Made by a program: the position numbers and the translations under genes
NCBI RefSeq assembly: GCF_035317345.1
Contig: NZ_JAYKTU010000003.1
DNA length: 64,000 nt
Reading direction: 5' to 3' (one strand)
Source of the DNA: Cellvibrio fontiphilus
Lineage (GTDB): Bacteria > Pseudomonadota > Gammaproteobacteria > Pseudomonadales > Cellvibrionaceae
In this document: in pieces, positions 1-8,425 of the stretch
How the letters are laid out: each line of letters opens with the position of its first letter
Position numbering within the stretch: position 1 is the first letter of the stretch
Notes under the pieces: model-generated
What the model saw: the letters and a program-made list of their open reading frames with translations, nothing else
Told to the model about the DNA's origin: nothing
Database searches by the model: none

Positions 1-210
1 ACTACCCAATGCACCGACATTGTAAGAATGCCATTTATCGCGCACGCAACCGTTAGGGTAAAACACCATCACAAAACGCTTGGCACCGCCGGTTTGCGCA
101 AACACATTGGCCGACAACATAAACTGGCTGGTGAACGCGGTGGTTAAACCGGCCTTCGCAAGGGTGCGGAGGAAATCGCGACGTTGCATTTTATTTTTTA
201 AGATATTCAT
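1..210 (-). CDS. DUF1552 protein, N-terminal part (Tat-type signal)
   Basis: Partial gene that runs off the left edge; 70 codons are present with no stop. The start ATG at 210 follows a GAGGA ribosome site. Residues 9-14 read QRRDFL, close to the twin-arginine consensus, followed by a hydrophobic stretch ending near ANVFAQT. The mature start (AKRFVMVFYPNGC) matches the opening of DUF1552 proteins, which are usually encoded directly after DUF1592/DUF1588/DUF1585 cytochrome proteins. The giant cytochrome gene ends 17 nt upstream, so the two are very likely co-transcribed. The biochemical role of DUF1552 is not established. A paralogue with the same RRDFL motif begins at 63575. Confidence 0.75.
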   Translation of the reverse strand, partial: MNILKNKMQRRDFLRTLAKAGLTTAFTSQFMLSANVFAQTGGAKRFVMVFYPNGCVRDKWHSYNVGALGS

Positions 211-227
211 GCGGATGTCCTCGGCAA

Positions 228-3200
228 TTATTTGCGCAAAATGTAGTTTTTGGTTTGGGTGAATTCCACCATCAAGTCCAACAGGTTGGCGTTGCTGGCA
301 GTTTTGAAATCACGTCCAAAGACTTGCAAGGTACAGCTATCGCTTGCCTCTTCGCGCTGGCCGCGCGCATAGCGATACCACTGGCGCGCATAACAGGCTT
401 GAGCGTTCGGGCTTTGGGCGAGCAGCTCGGTTAGTTCATCCATGCCGTGATACATGGTCACGGGTTCAGATTCGGACAAATAAGTCTCCGCTGAATTCAA
501 GCTGCCAATTTCACCCAGTGAGTTGATGGCTTTTACCAGACCGTTGTCGGTGGTTTCAGTGGTGACATACAAGCCGAGCGCGTTGTAGTTTTCCAAACCA
601 AAACCTATGCCGTCGATGTACTGGTGACAGGACTCACAGCCCTGCTGTAAGTGCGCGTTTTCAAAGCGCTCACGCACTGTGAGGCTTGGATCTTCCTGCG
701 GTTTCAGCTCCGCGCCGACCGGCGGTGGCGGGAAGTCCTGACACAGCAGATTGCGGCGCACAAACAGCCCGCGCTTCACCGGATGGGTTTTCTCTGATGC
801 GGATTGGATGGCCAGAATACCGGCATGCCCCAATACCCCACGGCGCTCGGCATTGACGCCGCTGTAATCCACCCGCTGCACACCGCTGCCGCCCGGCCAG
901 GTCAGACCATAGTGGCTGGCCATCTGCTGGGTCATATAGCTGTAGTTGGCGGTGAGCAGGTCTTTGTAGTTGCCGCCGCCGAACACTGTGCGCTTCACAA
1001 ACTCGATGGTCTCAGCCTTCATGTCCGCCTTGAGGCTACTGCTGATGGCGGTGGTTTTGATCTCTTTATCCAAATCCAACCAGCCGGTAATAAACCGCTC
1101 AAAGGCGATCTGCGCTTTGGGGTCTTGCAGCATGGTGCGCACGCGGGTGGCGATTTGCTCCGGTGTGCTCAACTGCCCGGCATCGGCAGCGGCCATGAGA
1201 CTCGCATCCGGTGTGGTTGCCCAGTAGGTGTAGGACAGCAGCGCTGCAACTTCATAGTCGGTCAGCTCGTAGTAATTGCCCTTGGGCACCCCAACTTCCG
1301 AGCGATAGAGCATGGCGGGCGAGGACAAAATCGCCGTGAGCAATGCCAAGTCGCCTTGCGCCGTGTGCAGCGCGACCAGTTTGGTCACCTCGGTTGAACT
1401 CAGTGGGCGACGGAAGGCGCGCTTGCCAAAGTTCTGCACAAAACAGGTCGCGTTGCTGCAGCCGGGCGTGAGGCTGTAGAGGTTAGTAACCAGTGCCGCT
1501 GCCGCTTCTGCGGCCAGCACATACCCCTTGGCATAGTCGTTGGTGAACACGGCATTGGCGTTGGTTTTAAAGCCGTTAACCGCCAGATCCGCCGGGATGC
1601 GCCCACTGGTAACGTCGATGTTGCTGGTCAGGCCCAACAAATCGCGCACTGAGTTGTTGTATTCCAACGCCGACAGCAAGCGGAAGCTGCGGTCTTGCGG
1701 GATCACATCCTCAAGGCTTTCGGCATCACACACACCGGCCGGTGGCAGTATGGCGTCCGCCAGAATCATGGAGGCGATACTGGTAGCACAGCTGCCGGTA
1801 CAGGTGCCAAGGCTGGTGCCGCCAGTGTCTTTCGGCATGTTGGTGGCGATGTAATCAGCCAACTGCTGCAGGCTGTAGCGGCTAGCCAAGGCTTGATTGC
1901 TGAGCTTGTAAGTACCGCTCAAACCGTCGCTACCGTGACAGGCCACACAGCCCTGACTTTGGTAATGGCCGCGCGCCACTTCATGCTGGTCGGTCACGGC
2001 ATCAAATACCGCGAGCAAGGTCAGCGACAGCGCATTGCCAACCACCATTTTGGTATCGGGTTGGGTGGCATCCAGCAGGTAAGCAGCGCCTGTGCCCTCC
2101 CAGTGTACAAACTGCATACCTGGGCCGGCGGGGTTGGCTTTGATGTCCAGCAGGGTGCCCGGAACAAACAGCTTGCCGCTCAGGTTGCCACTGGCGCCGA
2201 TACTTGCGGTGCCATTACCCACCTGAATTTGGGTGCCGGTTTCCACCGCTGCTGCGGCCGGTTCAGCCGCTAGCCATGCGTTGTCGTACCAGCGCGGCTG
2301 CGCTTGGGTCACGGTGAGGTTGGCAGTTTGGTTGGCGCCGGCATTGCTGAAAATCAGATTGGTGGCGCCAGTGCTATTCGCCCAACTGGCGGGGATCACC
2401 AAGCGCAACCAACCGGCGCCGTAGGTACTGGCTGCCTCAGTGAGTGCAGCACCCGGCCAAGGGCCAGTGCGCGCGGTTTCCACGCCATTTTGGTTGGTCC
2501 AGACGTAGGCTGAAACTGTGCCCCAGGTAGCCGGTTTTTTCACATAAACATACTGCCCCTGCCCCAAACCAGTGACTGTGTAGCTGGTGGTCAAATCGCC
2601 ATAAAGCGCACTGATGGTTGCGGCGCCGGCAGTTGTACCTGCAGTGACCAAACCGGCGGCGGAGACATTAGCCACCTGTGGGTTGCTGCTCGTCCACACC
2701 ACCCGCGAGGTCATGCCCTGCGGGCCATTGGCCGCTGTTGCTACCAATGCCAACTGATGGGTTTCGCCGGCCAGTAAGCGCAGGTTGGCGCGCCCCACAA
2801 TAGTGAGTGCAGTGATAGGGTTAGAGGGCGGCACCACCTCCAGGGTGATGCTATTGCTAAAGCCTTCACTGCTGGCGGTGATGGTCACTGTGCCAGTGGC
2901 CAGTGCGGTCAGGTTGATAGATGCACCGGTTTTGCCCGCGGTGGAGATAATCGCCGGGTTGCTTGAGCTCCAGCTTACCTCGCCCACGGCGGGCAGCTGG
3001 GTGCTGTTGCTGTACACCATCGCCAAGCTCAGGCCGATGACTTCATTAACCTCGGCGCTGGTTTTGGTCGCACTCAGGGCCACGCCGGTTTGTACTACAT
3101 CCACCCCCAGCGCATTGATCCAGTTGCGGAACAGGGCTTCGGCTTGCGGGTTAGTCACGGTAGAACCAAAGGGCATACGCATACCGGAGCCGGTCTGGTA

Positions 3201-6200
3201 TTTGTAGATATTGCTGTTGGCCGGAATCCCCGGAATCACGCGGTTGTTTTGGCTCACCACCCGCATGGATTCCAGCGCGGTATCAAAACGCAGATCCATA
3301 CCGCCAGAAGTGCCGGCGTGACAGTGGGCGCAGTTCACATCCAGATAGGCTTTGGCGCGCTCGGTCAGGCTGGCGCTGCTATCCGTTGGCGCGGCGAAGT
3401 GTGCGTAGCTGCTGGCATTGCCAATAGCGCTGCTGAACAGGCCAATGCTATTGAGCACCGTCAGTTGGTTGGCATTAACACCCTGATAATTGAAGCTGCC
3501 ATTGAGCTGACGGCTGCTTAGCGCCAAGGGTGTTAACTGGCCTTCGGTATTTTTATGACAACCGCCACAGGTACTGCCAGTTTCCACTTTACGGGTTACG
3601 TTCACTGAACCACCGTCAGGCACCACAGCGGATTCGGTGACCAGGTCGGCATCAGTGCCGGCGCTGTTCCAGTAGTAGTTAGCCGCCTGCCAGCCGGTTT
3701 CCTGACGGAATAACACCGAGGTAGTAAAAGGCTTGTTCGCATTGGTAGCGGTCGCAACGGCAAGGTGTTTTACCACCACCGAGCCGACCGGCAATGACCA
3801 GAGTGCAGTGGGGTCAAATCCGACGCTGGTATTGTTGGGCAGAGCAATGAAGTGACGCATCTTGCCGCCATCGAACCAGCCACCACTGTTGAGTGAGTAC
3901 TCAATAACCCCCTGTGCCGGAATCTGGTTGGTCAGGTCGGCAAACAGGCCAGTTGCCGAGAGCTTGGCAGGAATCTGGGCGGTGGCCACATCATCATCCA
4001 CCATTTTAAAAATGCTGGATGGCCCACCCAGCTCGCGGCCGTGGCTGGAGATCAGCAGGTTTTTCTGCAAATCCTTACCAATGGATGAGATGTAATAGGG
4101 GAAGGCTTCGCTGATCAGCTTTTTCGCCTGACCGTCATTGCTGACTGACCAGAGACGCTTGGTGACGTAATCGCCAAAAATAAAGCTGCCATTGAGCGCC
4201 GGCAATTGGGTGCCGCGATAGACAAAACCACCAATGATCGACACCCCGGAGGTACGGCCATAACCCTCGCGCGGCGGCACATAATCGGTCAGGCAGTTTT
4301 TACCTGCCGCACCGCCCAGCGCACCGCGGTTACGCGTGCCTTCACACACCGGCCAGCCATAGTTTTGGCCTTTGGTGATGATGTTCACTTCTTCATAGGC
4401 CAGATCAGTGTCCTGCCCGATTTCAGTTTCCCACAGGGTGTAGGGTGCATCTGTATCAAAGGCCCAACGCCAGGGGTTGCGATGCCCCATGGACCAGATC
4501 TCTGGCAAATAGCCAGCCTGCCCCACAAAGGGGTTGTCTGCCGGTACGCTGTAGTACTTGCCATTCACCGGCGTAGCCAGTGGCTGGATGCGGATAAACT
4601 TGCCGCGCAAGGTGGTTGGATCCTGCGCGCTGTTATTGTGGCGGCGCTGGTAGGGATCGCTTGGCAGCGGGTTTTGCGGGAAGGCGCTGTGGCCATAACC
4701 GCCCTCGCCTATGCCCACGTAGAGGTAGCCCTCGGTGGGGTGGAATTGCATCATGCCACCCTTGTGGTCTTCACCCAGTTGCGGGATACGTAGCAGCTCT
4801 ACCTTGGAGCCGGCAGAAGTGGGGTTGGCAGGGTTATCCACTGTCCAGCGCTCGATAATCGCATCGCCGGTTTTGCCGCCCACAATGCCATCGGTGCGCG
4901 GGTAGAAGTTATCCGTCTCACCAAAAATGTAATAGATGTAAATAAAACCGTTGCTGGCATAGTTGGGGTCAAAGGCCATGCTGAGCATGCCGGATTCGTT
5001 GTTGTTGAGCACTGTGGCTTTGATATCCAACAGCTTGCGCACTTCGCTCGCTACTACCGATTCCTTGTTGGGGAAAGCGTAGATGGCACCTTCTTTATCC
5101 ACCACGTACACCAGATCATTCAGGCCATCGTTAGTCACCATTACCGGTGAAAAGAAGTAGGACTCCAGCGCCGGGAAGGCGTTTACAAAACGGTATTTGC
5201 CGCTGCTCACAGTGCCACTAATAGGAAAGCCCAAGGGTGCGGCCAGTTGTGGGCGCTCGGGCAAGCCCTGAGTGGCGGCAACCACGTTAATCACCATGGT
5301 ATCGGTGGCCGTAGTGCCATTGGCGGCGGTCAGGGTCAGGGTCACAGTGAAGCTGCCGGTGGTTGCAAGCACCGGGGTTACCACTTGCTTGCCCACCAGC
5401 GCACCGGTCCATGCAGTACTGGTCCAGCTGGCGGTGGTGTAATCACCGGTTGAGGCCGCGGCGGAAAGCGCCTGACGGGTATTCTGGTTGGCTTTGCGAT
5501 CCACACCGGCATTGGCGACCAATGGTGTTGGTACACCACAGGCCGCCGGCGTTTTCCAGGAGGTGGTGCCAAAGTCATAACAGGTGTTGGGGGCGACAAA
5601 ATTCAAATCGCCGGTTTTAGGGTTGCCGTTTGCACTAAATACCATGCCGGCAGACGTGAGCGAGCCGGTGAACTGATAACTAAACAGGTTGGAACCGGCA
5701 CTCAAACGCTGCATGACAACACCCGGCCACACACTGCCAGTACGCGCGGGAACCGCATTAAAAAAGTGCAGGTTTACGCTCGCCCAGTTGGCGGTATTTT
5801 TGAAATACACAGTGGTGCTAGTAGCGGCGACACTGGATGCCACTGCTGACGAACTTGCCACCGAGGAACTTGCCACCGAGGAGCTGGGCGCAACACTGGA
5901 TGGCGCACTTGAAGAGCTGGGCGCAACACTGCTGGACACAGTTGCCGATGAAGACGCCGCTACCGTGCTAAAACCACACTGCGCCAGGGTTTTCCACAGC
6001 GTATTTTCATAACAGCCAGGGCCAGTAAATTTCAAATTAGCGCTTTGTGGCGCACCGGTGTTATTGAAAATAATATCCAGCGATGTTGGCATCACGCCGT
6101 TTACCAAGTCAGCGCTAAAGTCGTAACAATAAAAAACGCCACGCTTGGTCATACTCTTACCAGGCCAAGCGGGCAAAGGGCTCAGGGACCCATCAGGAAT

Positions 6201-7040
6201 TGGGTTCCAAAAATAAATGGAGGGGTTGGCGTAATTCGCCGGATTATTAAAACAAATTGAGTTGGCGCTAATAGTTTGCGCCACCGATGAGGCCACACTC
6301 GAAGCAACACTTGTTGCAATACTGGATGCAATTGCCGAACTCACACTTGAGGATGACGCGGCGCTGGTTAGATAAAATCCGCACTGCGGCAAACTTTTCC
6401 ACACCGCATTTTCATAACAACCAGCGCCGGCACCTGAACCATTAAAATTCAGGTTTGCGGTTTGGTTAGCGCCGTTGTTGCTGAAAATAATACTGAGCGA
6501 TGTTGGCAAAACACCATTTACCAAATGGCTGGCAAGGTCGTAACAAAAATAATTGCCCACCCTGGTCATGGGGCGACCGGGCCAGGCGGGTAAATTGGTC
6601 ACCGCACCGCTGGGCGTGGGCGCCCAAAAATAAATAGTGGGGTTGGCAAAATTATTGGGGTTGCTAAAGCAGATACTGGTCGCCGCAACACTGGCAGACA
6701 ACCTGACCGCTGAAATCGCTTTGCTGGTGTCGTTGAAAGCGATGTGATAATCGCCCAGTGTCGCAATTAAAAAATCCTGCGCGGGATAAGCTTCGTTCCA
6801 GTTATCCGTATAGCGGCTAACTTTGAAGCGCGCATTGGTGCCGGCAAAATTTTGTCGGGTTTCCCACAGGCCTGTCGCCGTGTTCTTGGTCATAGCGGTC
6901 GCCGACCAATTATTGGGCGTACCGCGAAAGTAAGCATTATTCCACTGCGCAAAACTCGCGTGGGAATAGGCTAAAGCAATCACACTTAACAAAAGAGTTA
7001 GCCACCCTTTTGCTGCAAAACAGGCTGATAACTTACGCAT
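228..7040 (-). CDS. Giant secreted PQQ-type sugar dehydrogenase / multihaem cytochrome with starch-binding-like modules
   Basis: 2,270 residues. Approximate domain order: signal peptide 1-31; E-set starch-binding-like domain 32-118; CBM25/26-like modules near 119-222, 258-354, 409-506 and 1492-1590 (recurring WPG and NNxGxxQxANL motifs); serine-rich linkers 223-257 and 355-408; PKD-like domain 507-590; glucose/sorbosone dehydrogenase-type beta-propeller 600-1012 (EDHKGG, GHRNPWRW, GQNYGWP motifs expected at the PQQ site); SO2930-type dihaem region 1013-1315 with CGGCH (about 1161) and CAHCH (about 1241); two Big_2 Ig-like domains 1318-1490; an InlB-like repeat 1600-1680; cytochrome c with CVACH (about 1699); and DUF1587-DUF1595-DUF1592-DUF1588-DUF1585 from 1780 to the end, with CESCH (about 2136). 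It is probably exported, binds alpha-glucan and oxidises sugar while passing electrons to its haems. The start follows AGGAAGATACT. Domain families are inferred by motif; substrate and electron acceptor are unknown. Confidence 0.85.
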   Translation of the reverse strand: MRKLSACFAAKGWLTLLLSVIALAYSHASFAQWNNAYFRGTPNNWSATAMTKNTATGLWETRQNFAGTNARFKVSRYTDNWNEAYPAQDFLIATLGDYHIAFNDTSKAISAVRLSASVAATSICFSNPNNFANPTIYFWAPTPSGAVTNLPAWPGRPMTRVGNYFCYDLASHLVNGVLPTSLSIIFSNNGANQTANLNFNGSGAGAGCYENAVWKSLPQCGFYLTSAASSSSVSSAIASSIATSVASSVASSVAQTISANSICFNNPANYANPSIYFWNPIPDGSLSPLPAWPGKSMTKRGVFYCYDFSADLVNGVMPTSLDIIFNNTGAPQSANLKFTGPGCYENTLWKTLAQCGFSTVAASSSATVSSSVAPSSSSAPSSVAPSSSVASSSVASSSAVASSVAATSTTVYFKNTANWASVNLHFFNAVPARTGSVWPGVVMQRLSAGSNLFSYQFTGSLTSAGMVFSANGNPKTGDLNFVAPNTCYDFGTTSWKTPAACGVPTPLVANAGVDRKANQNTRQALSAAASTGDYTTASWTSTAWTGALVGKQVVTPVLATTGSFTVTLTLTAANGTTATDTMVINVVAATQGLPERPQLAAPLGFPISGTVSSGKYRFVNAFPALESYFFSPVMVTNDGLNDLVYVVDKEGAIYAFPNKESVVASEVRKLLDIKATVLNNNESGMLSMAFDPNYASNGFIYIYYIFGETDNFYPRTDGIVGGKTGDAIIERWTVDNPANPTSAGSKVELLRIPQLGEDHKGGMMQFHPTEGYLYVGIGEGGYGHSAFPQNPLPSDPYQRRHNNSAQDPTTLRGKFIRIQPLATPVNGKYYSVPADNPFVGQAGYLPEIWSMGHRNPWRWAFDTDAPYTLWETEIGQDTDLAYEEVNIITKGQNYGWPVCEGTRNRGALGGAAGKNCLTDYVPPREGYGRTSGVSIIGGFVYRGTQLPALNGSFIFGDYVTKRLWSVSNDGQAKKLISEAFPYYISSIGKDLQKNLLISSHGRELGGPSSIFKMVDDDVATAQIPAKLSATGLFADLTNQIPAQGVIEYSLNSGGWFDGGKMRHFIALPNNTSVGFDPTALWSLPVGSVVVKHLAVATATNANKPFTTSVLFRQETGWQAANYYWNSAGTDADLVTESAVVPDGGSVNVTRKVETGSTCGGCHKNTEGQLTPLALSSRQLNGSFNYQGVNANQLTVLNSIGLFSSAIGNASSYAHFAAPTDSSASLTERAKAYLDVNCAHCHAGTSGGMDLRFDTALESMRVVSQNNRVIPGIPANSNIYKYQTGSGMRMPFGSTVTNPQAEALFRNWINALGVDVVQTGVALSATKTSAEVNEVIGLSLAMVYSNSTQLPAVGEVSWSSSNPAIISTAGKTGASINLTALATGTVTITASSEGFSNSITLEVVPPSNPITALTIVGRANLRLLAGETHQLALVATAANGPQGMTSRVVWTSSNPQVANVSAAGLVTAGTTAGAATISALYGDLTTSYTVTGLGQGQYVYVKKPATWGTVSAYVWTNQNGVETARTGPWPGAALTEAASTYGAGWLRLVIPASWANSTGATNLIFSNAGANQTANLTVTQAQPRWYDNAWLAAEPAAAAVETGTQIQVGNGTASIGASGNLSGKLFVPGTLLDIKANPAGPGMQFVHWEGTGAAYLLDATQPDTKMVVGNALSLTLLAVFDAVTDQHEVARGHYQSQGCVACHGSDGLSGTYKLSNQALASRYSLQQLADYIATNMPKDTGGTSLGTCTGSCATSIASMILADAILPPAGVCDAESLEDVIPQDRSFRLLSALEYNNSVRDLLGLTSNIDVTSGRIPADLAVNGFKTNANAVFTNDYAKGYVLAAEAAAALVTNLYSLTPGCSNATCFVQNFGKRAFRRPLSSTEVTKLVALHTAQGDLALLTAILSSPAMLYRSEVGVPKGNYYELTDYEVAALLSYTYWATTPDASLMAAADAGQLSTPEQIATRVRTMLQDPKAQIAFERFITGWLDLDKEIKTTAISSSLKADMKAETIEFVKRTVFGGGNYKDLLTANYSYMTQQMASHYGLTWPGGSGVQRVDYSGVNAERRGVLGHAGILAIQSASEKTHPVKRGLFVRRNLLCQDFPPPPVGAELKPQEDPSLTVRERFENAHLQQGCESCHQYIDGIGFGLENYNALGLYVTTETTDNGLVKAINSLGEIGSLNSAETYLSESEPVTMYHGMDELTELLAQSPNAQACYARQWYRYARGQREEASDSCTLQVFGRDFKTASNANLLDLMVEFTQTKNYILRK

Positions 7041-7503
7041 AGTATCTTCCTACCAGTAATCAGATAACCAACAGCGAAACGCTGGCACCTGAAAATATTT
7101 ATTGTTATGTGAATTGGTTTTTATTTAAAAAAACGCAGGGGCGGAGCTATCGCCCAAACTCCATGCAATTGATTGATGCAATTAATCGATGGTATTTCGC
7201 TTGCTTTTTAAGCGCGCAATTCACATCAGGAAAGCATTAAGCAAAAGTATGCCGCTACCCAGCCACAGTAAACCCCGCGACTGTTGCGTACCGGATCCAT
7301 AGTCTTTTGTAACGTAAGAGTATTTTGTAAGGCGCTGAACCGCAGTAACGCAGAACCAACGCAGGGTGAAACTTGCCCGAACTTCTTTATTGTTTAATTT
7401 TTCTTTAATTGTGTTTGAGTGCGGATGATTGCGCTAACACGGAATGGTTAAAAACATAATCATCGCCAGTGCAGAATAGTTTTGTCACAGAGGTGGAGGC
7501 AAT
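7041..7503. other. Intergenic region upstream of the giant redox gene
   Basis: It should hold the minus-strand promoter of the giant redox gene, but I see no convincing -35/-10 pair. On the minus strand, 7433 down to 7221 is a 70-codon open frame with no ATG, GTG or TTG start. It ends in a hydrophobic tail (RGLLWLGSGILLLNAFLM), so it could be a decayed gene end or chance. The right end contains the 5' part of the repeated MNTYAG element. Confidence 0.4.
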
Positions 7504-7520
7504 ATGAATACGTATGCAGG
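7472..7520 (+). repeat. Direct repeat copy 1, MNTYAG element (left side of ebo operon)
   Basis: This 49-nt segment matches 13738-13786 at about 36 of 49 positions without gaps. The last 17 nt (ATGAATACGTATGCAGG) are identical, and CAGARTAGTTTT is shared upstream. The two copies have the same orientation and bracket the minus-strand ebo operon. Confidence 0.7.
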
Positions 7521-7623
7521 AAAATCGGCAGGGAAATTAAAACACGGGCAAGAGCAAAGAGTTACATCGCGTAACAGCGGCACAAAAAACCGCTGTTATG
7601 CCCCCCAAAAAACAGAAAAGTAA
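7504..7623 (+). CDS. Small ORF beginning MNTYAG, copy 1 (39 aa)
   Basis: A 39-codon ORF starting ATG at 7504, preceded by a good Shine-Dalgarno sequence (GAGGTGGAGGCAAT), ending at TAA 7621-7623. The peptide begins MNTYAGKSAG and is strongly basic (many Lys and Arg). It has no recognisable domain, membrane segment or signal peptide. The first six codons and the leader are shared with the ORF at 13770, which argues that this start region is conserved for a reason. The remaining residues are not similar to the other copy. It faces the 3' end of eboC, which stops at 7629. It could be a true small protein, a remnant left by insertion of the ebo island, or a regulatory leader. Confidence 0.35.
   Translation: MNTYAGKSAGKLKHGQEQRVTSRNSGTKNRCYAPQKTEK
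7572..7598. terminator. Hairpin between small ORF and eboC
   Basis: Inverted repeat TAACAGCGG / CCGCTGTTA (9 bp) with a 9-nt A-rich loop, just beyond the eboC stop codon on the minus strand. It may end the ebo transcript, but no U-run follows the stem on either strand, so it is not a classic intrinsic terminator. It lies inside the small ORF at 7504. Confidence 0.35.
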
Positions 7624-7628
7624 TCCAC

Positions 7629-8348
7629 TTAATCACCGCGCACATAGCGCTGACCAAAGCGCGTTAACAGCATCATAGCTGCGCCCGCCAATAGCCACAC
7701 GGGCGAAACAAGAATGGAAAGCAATAGGCCATCCACCAGTGCCATACCCGCAATCATGCGGGGAATCACCGGGCCGGTATAAGGTTTACCGCGAATATGC
7801 TCGTAGCGCGCCACCAGCGTTAACGACAAGGTGTAAATAAATTGCACCCCGGCAGCCACCACTACCCACAGCAACCAGTCTGCAGTTAAGGCCATGAGCA
7901 CCACCACAAATACCAGCGCACGTGCCAAACCCATAATCGCAATGCTGGCCGCGGTTTTTTTATGCACCCAATCGTAGAGCGCAATAGTGAAAAATAAAGC
8001 GAGCGCCGCGATTACACCGGCCTGGGCAAAAGGGGCAAGCGCGATGATGAAAAAACCCAGCGCAAATAGCAGGCAGGCAATCATCACGGCGGCTTTTACA
8101 CTCACACTGCCCACAACCAGGGGGCGATAGGGCTGATGCTGTTTGTCCCACTGGTAATCACACAAATCATTTAACACCATGCCACCGCAATAAAATGCCG
8201 AGAGCGCCAGTGACAGCAGCGGAAACCAATGCCACTCAATCGCCTCCGGGCGCAGTTGTTGAATCAACACCATCGCCGTCAGCACGTTCATCCACACGGT
8301 AGGTAAATTGCTCACGCGGCAAAGTGCCAGCAGCGGTTTTATGTTCAT
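7629..8348 (-). CDS. eboC: EboC, UbiA-family prenyltransferase-like membrane protein
   Basis: About 239 residues with many hydrophobic helices and the UbiA-type motif NDLCDYQWDKQHQPYRPL near residue 60, which supplies the Asp-rich Mg/prenyl-diphosphate site. The start is taken at the internal Met (MNIKPLLALCRVSNLPTVW), since UbiA proteins begin in this way; an upstream ATG at 8372 would add eight residues. It is the last gene of the ebo operon. EboC is thought to attach a prenyl or related lipid group to a small molecule handled by the Ebo proteins; its substrate is not known. Confidence 0.85.
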   Translation of the reverse strand: MNIKPLLALCRVSNLPTVWMNVLTAMVLIQQLRPEAIEWHWFPLLSLALSAFYCGGMVLNDLCDYQWDKQHQPYRPLVVGSVSVKAAVMIACLLFALGFFIIALAPFAQAGVIAALALFFTIALYDWVHKKTAASIAIMGLARALVFVVVLMALTADWLLWVVVAAGVQFIYTLSLTLVARYEHIRGKPYTGPVIPRMIAGMALVDGLLLSILVSPVWLLAGAAMMLLTRFGQRYVRGD

Positions 8349-8387
8349 GGAAAATTCCAGCGTAAAAAACAATTAATCAAAGAAAAT

Positions 8388-8425
8388 AATCAAACACATT
8401 AATCAAACACATTAATCAAACACAT
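8388..8425. repeat. Tandem 13-nt repeat at the eboF 3' end
   Basis: Three head-to-tail copies of AATCAAACACATT (the third differs at its last base). The copy furthest from eboC encodes the final residues HVFD and stop of eboF; the other two lie in the eboF-eboC gap and repeat the stop. It is a slippage-type duplication that lengthens the intergenic gap. Confidence 0.8.

Noticed and set aside
804..6260. Many plus-strand open frames of 60-197 codons opposite the giant redox gene
   Set aside because: They are antisense shadows of a GC-biased coding gene, with no ribosome sites and no recognisable families.
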